A stretch of 64,000 bases of DNA from an uncultured Blautia sp. Lineage in GTDB: Bacteria; Bacillota; Clostridia; Lachnospirales; Lachnospiraceae. The DNA is taken from contig CATXEA010000019.1 in the NCBI GenBank assembly GCA_958367245.1, positions 1 through 64,000 of the forward strand, in the 5' to 3' direction. The position numbers and the translations under genes are program-made. How positions within the stretch are numbered: position 1 is the stretch's first letter; the number at the start of each line of letters is the position of its first letter. Shown piece after piece: positions 61,094 to 64,000 of this stretch. Below the pieces are notes generated by a model. The model was not told where the DNA came from. It saw only the letters and a list, made by a program, of their open reading frames with translations, and did not search any database.

Positions 61094-62563
61094 TTATTCA
61101 TAGCAATACTGTCTGGTTACCGTAAACACTTTCATTCTGTTAGCCTCCACATCCGCAGATGCCTCAATAGACGTAATACAGGAATCCAGCCTGAAATCAG
61201 GTTTTTCCCCAGTCGTCCTGACAGACAGTTCTACCATATCCATTGCTCTCATAACCTTTTTTTCTTTTCCAACAGCCATAAGAAATATCTGCAGATAATC
61301 TTCGTATGACATACCGTTTTCACTGCTTCTTCGTACAGAATCCAGACCTTCCAGCAGATGAGGCAGATTTTCCAGCGAAAGCTGCCAATCTGCGCCTGTC
61401 TTCACCAGCGGTACTTTTCCTCCGTCAAAAAGCTCTCTGACATCCAGAATACTTTCTGCAAATGACCAGCAGAACAGGAGCGCCGCAGTTATGGCAGATG
61501 CTGCCGGCGGAATCAGAAAACCTGAGGCAATGGCAAGAGCCAGAGCCTCTGCCTGCGCACGTTTCGTACTGTCCGCAGCCAGACATGCAAAATTCACCCC
61601 CTCTCTTACAAGTAACAGCTTCTTTGCCACTGCTTTCAGGTTGTCCATATCCTCAGATTTCCCACCCAGAATATATTCTATCTGGTATGCCAGTCCGCCG
61701 CCGGATGGCTTTCTGAAATTTCCCAGTCTGCTCATAAGATACTGCTGAAATAAAAGCTTAGCCGTATAGGAATCATCGTTTTCCAGACCATCAGGAATGG
61801 GAAGTCCAGTCTGCAGCGCCCGTCCGCTGACCAGACCGCGCGTATCTGTCTCCTTAGAAGAAATTTCATTTCCTGACGGTATCACAAGCTCCAGAATCCC
61901 CATTTTCATAATTCTCCGTATCACGGCAATGGGATTCTCTGCCGGCTGGGCCGCAGGAGGCTGTGTCTGGGCTTCTCCTGAATTTTCTTTTTCAGCGGCA
62001 GCCTCTTTGGAAGCCTGCTCAGCCTGATTCACAGCCGTATCATATGATTCCAGAGATCCGCCTGCTTCTGCTCGCCGCCCTTCCTCTTCTGCATTTTTGA
62101 CTTTATTTTCTCTTTCCTGCATTTTTCCAAGAAGGAGCTGTATCCCCTGACTTCCCAGCGTTTCTTTCATATAGTTCACAATCTGCTGATAAAACGCCTT
62201 TCCATTCTCATCCGTTAGCAGCCTGTATCCTGTAAATCCACCTCCTTTCAATGACAGCTTCTGACTGTTCTGTTTTAAAACAGGCTCCATATAGGAAATC
62301 AGATTATCATAGACAGCCGCCAGCTTCAGTTCCCCACCTCCTCCGGAACCGTCTAACGCAAATAAGTCATAGTCTTCCAGAAGTTTTCTGTCATACTGAC
62401 CAAACAGAGAATAAAGTCCGATATCCATTCCATTTAAAATCTGAACTCTTGCAGCCGCCATTCTGACAGATGTAATACTGGCGCAAACCAGCGACACCAT
62501 AAGACTGAGCATCAGCGATAAAAAAACAGTAATACTTCCGCGTCTCGCCATATGAAAATACAC
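61094..62563 (-). CDS. DUF5702 protein (TadG-like)
   Basis: 489 residues. One N-terminal helix following MARRGSITVFLSLMLSLMVS, a pilin-like start, then a long extracellular domain with a Gln/Ala/Glu-rich segment (about 150-215). The family is the usual partner of Tad pili in Lachnospiraceae. It probably forms part of the pilus base or tip. Lies between the Flp gene and the TadE-like gene. Confidence 0.82.
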   Translation of the reverse strand: MYFHMARRGSITVFLSLMLSLMVSLVCASITSVRMAAARVQILNGMDIGLYSLFGQYDRKLLEDYDLFALDGSGGGGELKLAAVYDNLISYMEPVLKQNSQKLSLKGGGFTGYRLLTDENGKAFYQQIVNYMKETLGSQGIQLLLGKMQERENKVKNAEEEGRRAEAGGSLESYDTAVNQAEQASKEAAAEKENSGEAQTQPPAAQPAENPIAVIRRIMKMGILELVIPSGNEISSKETDTRGLVSGRALQTGLPIPDGLENDDSYTAKLLFQQYLMSRLGNFRKPSGGGLAYQIEYILGGKSEDMDNLKAVAKKLLLVREGVNFACLAADSTKRAQAEALALAIASGFLIPPAASAITAALLFCWSFAESILDVRELFDGGKVPLVKTGADWQLSLENLPHLLEGLDSVRRSSENGMSYEDYLQIFLMAVGKEKKVMRAMDMVELSVRTTGEKPDFRLDSCITSIEASADVEANRMKVFTVTRQYCYE

Positions 62564-62583
62564 CTCCTTTCCCGATTCAGATT

Positions 62584-62763
62584 TTAAATAGAATTACTCT
62601 GTTTCGTTATCTTGGAAAGAATCTTCTCAACAAGGGCAGTAAGCTGGTCTTTAAAAATGATAACAAGTCCGATAAGCACCACCAGAATCAGAATAATCTC
62701 CACAACGCCTACCGCGTCTTCCTCTTTTGCAAACTCTTCTGCAATTTCCCAGAATTTCTCCAT
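62584..62763 (-). CDS. Flp-type pilin, 59 residues
   Basis: MEKFWEIAEEFAKEEDAVGV then VEIILILVVLIGLVIIFKDQ and LTALVEKILSKITKQSNSI. A single hydrophobic helix after a Glu, the Flp1-type major pilin; GVVEI fits the prepilin cleavage site. AGGAGG precedes the ATG. Placed between the tadC-like gene and DUF5702. Too short for most gene finders. Confidence 0.88.
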   Translation of the reverse strand: MEKFWEIAEEFAKEEDAVGVVEIILILVVLIGLVIIFKDQLTALVEKILSKITKQSNSI

Positions 62764-62782
62764 GTTATTTCCTCCTTATTTT

Positions 62783-63817
62783 TTATATTCCGCCATAAAA
62801 CGAAAGAAATGCGGGTATCATAATCAATGCCATAACCACCAGAAGCATCATAATCATCGGTACAAGAAGCTTCGTTGCCGCAGCTTCTCCAAGCACTCTT
62901 GCTTTCCTTTTCCGCTCTTCCCATGCTTCTACAGACTCTCTTTCCAGCATATCGGACAAGTGCCTGCTGCCTTTCTGAAGATTCTGTATAAGCAGCGTTG
63001 CCAGCGTCTTATACTTCACCTGTCCGCATCGCTCACCGAATCTTCGATATGCTTCCATTTCCGAAACACCGCTGTCCATTTCATAACAGACGCTTAAAAT
63101 CTGGTCGTAGGCAAAACGGGGTCTGGCATTTTTCTTTCTTTTATAGTCCAGCGAAATTTTCTCAAAAGCCTTTCGCGCTGTCATACCTGCCTGAACAAGC
63201 AGAGTGAATTTCATAATAAGCCCCGGATAATCCATAAGCAGCTCTTCATACCGTTTCTGAAGCTTCACCTCTTCCTCTCGTCCTTTCATAATCAGAATAA
63301 GCAGCGCTGAAAGAAAAAACAGCCCTGAAATCAAAGCCCCTGTTGTATCCTTCGGTTTTTCCCATTCAAGGCTCTTGCCATTCCATGATTCCGGAAGATA
63401 ATAGTAATCCGGATCGTTTTTTTCCTGATTATATCTGGCTATGGCATCTTTTAATTCCAGTTGCCTCTTCTCTTCTTCTGTCAGCTTCCTGCTTTCCTGA
63501 ACTTCCCCGGCCTCTTCCAGTTCCTTTTCCGGTACCTGCACATATAAAGTTCCTGCTTCTTCTCCATCTACAGAAACCAGAAATTCCTGCTCATAAGCTC
63601 CTGTTTCCTCCTTTTCCAGTCTGTAACCCTGCGTATAGACCTTTCCGTTTCCACTGCCTGCGCTGAGAAACAGACCCAGAAAATTTCCCGAAGCTGCCAC
63701 CAGAAGAAAAAGTTTCATCCCCTCTTTTCCCCCGATTCCTTCCTTTGGTATCCAGCCTCTTTTCCATCCTGTATAAACCGCCAGAATTATAACAAAAATA
63801 ATAATATGTATCCACAT
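62783..63817 (-). CDS. Type II secretion F-like membrane protein (TadC)
   Basis: 344 residues. N-terminal helices, a charged insert, then the T2SF cytoplasmic region (GLIMKFTLLVQAGMTARKAF; LATLLIQNLQKGSRHLSDML) and two C-terminal helices ending in FLSFYGGI. Forms the inner membrane platform of the Tad pilus with TadB, whose gene is 7 bases upstream. Confidence 0.88.
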   Translation of the reverse strand: MWIHIIIFVIILAVYTGWKRGWIPKEGIGGKEGMKLFLLVAASGNFLGLFLSAGSGNGKVYTQGYRLEKEETGAYEQEFLVSVDGEEAGTLYVQVPEKELEEAGEVQESRKLTEEEKRQLELKDAIARYNQEKNDPDYYYLPESWNGKSLEWEKPKDTTGALISGLFFLSALLILIMKGREEEVKLQKRYEELLMDYPGLIMKFTLLVQAGMTARKAFEKISLDYKRKKNARPRFAYDQILSVCYEMDSGVSEMEAYRRFGERCGQVKYKTLATLLIQNLQKGSRHLSDMLERESVEAWEERKRKARVLGEAAATKLLVPMIMMLLVVMALIMIPAFLSFYGGI

Positions 63818-63824
63818 TCTCAGC

Positions 63825-64000
63825 TTACACCTCGATATCTACAATTTTTCTGCCAAGCCAATATGCAGTTCCATAAATCCCAAGGCACACCGTCATTGCA
63901 ATAACTCCGAACGGGTTTCCGTATAATACGCTCAGAAACCCGGGAGATGTCATCTGCAGATAACAGATGATTCCGGCAGGCATCAGGCTCATAACCATCT
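63825..64000 (-). CDS. TadB-like secretion protein, C-terminal part only
   Basis: 57 codons before the right edge, ending in GRKIVDIEV. MSLMPAGIICYLQMTSPGFL and YGNPFGVIAMTVCLGIYG are the C-terminal helix pair of TadB-type T2SF proteins. The start lies outside the window. Confidence 0.85.
   Translation of the reverse strand, partial: MVMSLMPAGIICYLQMTSPGFLSVLYGNPFGVIAMTVCLGIYGTAYWLGRKIVDIEV

Noticed and set aside
1..64000. CRISPR array or complete insertion sequence
   Set aside because: I saw no regularly spaced repeats with spacers, and no transposase; the only mobile traces are at tRNA-Pro.

Overview
The window looks like a chromosomal segment from a spore-forming, anaerobic Firmicute of the Lachnospiraceae type. 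The evidence is the gene content: spoVG, a YyaC-type spore protease, a radical-SAM NrdG-like activase, a glgC/glgD pair, two-subunit transketolase, a GalT2-type uridylyltransferase, a large Alu-domain SRP RNA, many families found mostly in Lachnospiraceae (DUF5711, DUF6128, DUF5702, DUF6382-FHA), and G-rich Shine-Dalgarno sites with consensus sigma-A promoters. Family names are from recognition of the sequence, not from a database search.

Layout. 1-300: three stacked leftward consensus promoters with A-tracts, probably belonging to an rRNA/tRNA operon just outside the left edge. 0.3-3.6 kb: envelope operon (LysM protein with a degenerate JAMM-like domain, DUF5711, CvpA). 3.8-8.2 kb: yyaC, then transaldolase-like aldolase plus split transketolase and a LacI regulator. 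8.2-15.5 kb: recR-ybaB-dnaX, phosphofructokinase, SRP RNA, MATE, DUF1284, bioY, tadA; the tadA/SRP RNA/dnaX/ybaB/recR grouping resembles the Bacillus arrangement. 15.5-22.8 kb: second MATE, a secreted protein, then a two-component system split on converging strands (LytTR regulator; 7TM GHKL kinase coupled to a repeat-bearing surface protein). 22.9-24.3 kb: a tRNA-Pro gene with a decayed 1.1-kb integrated element holding a type I toxin-antitoxin locus and an integrase remnant. 24.4-30.3 kb: DUF6128, radical SAM activase, 3D-domain wall protein, spoVG, glgD-glgC. 30.7-35.8 kb: murC, then a dense cluster of DnaA boxes in front of dnaD-dnaC(I)-prs. 35.9-52.5 kb: Rad50/Mre11-like pair, asnS, InlB-repeat/SGNH surface protein, galK-galT, methyltransferase and partner, mtnN, TSCPD protein, beta-CASP nuclease. 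52.7-57.7 kb: secreted protein, DUF4367 protein, murG, sigma factor, HIT, sensorless kinase, rhomboid. 57.8-64 kb: a Tad/Flp pilus operon that continues beyond the right edge.

How it fits together. Most genes run on the minus strand; the plus-strand exceptions (murC-dnaD-dnaC-prs, murG, LytTR, SRP RNA) are separate transcription units bounded by clear hairpin terminators. The most notable signals are the DnaA-box array upstream of the helicase-loading genes, the inactive JAMM-like domain on the LysM protein, a probable AUU start codon in the 7TM kinase, the integrated-element remnant with its tiny palindromic insertion, and a Rad50-like ATPase whose coiled-coil hinge is replaced by a membrane hairpin. 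I found no CRISPR array, no prophage and no complete insertion sequence.
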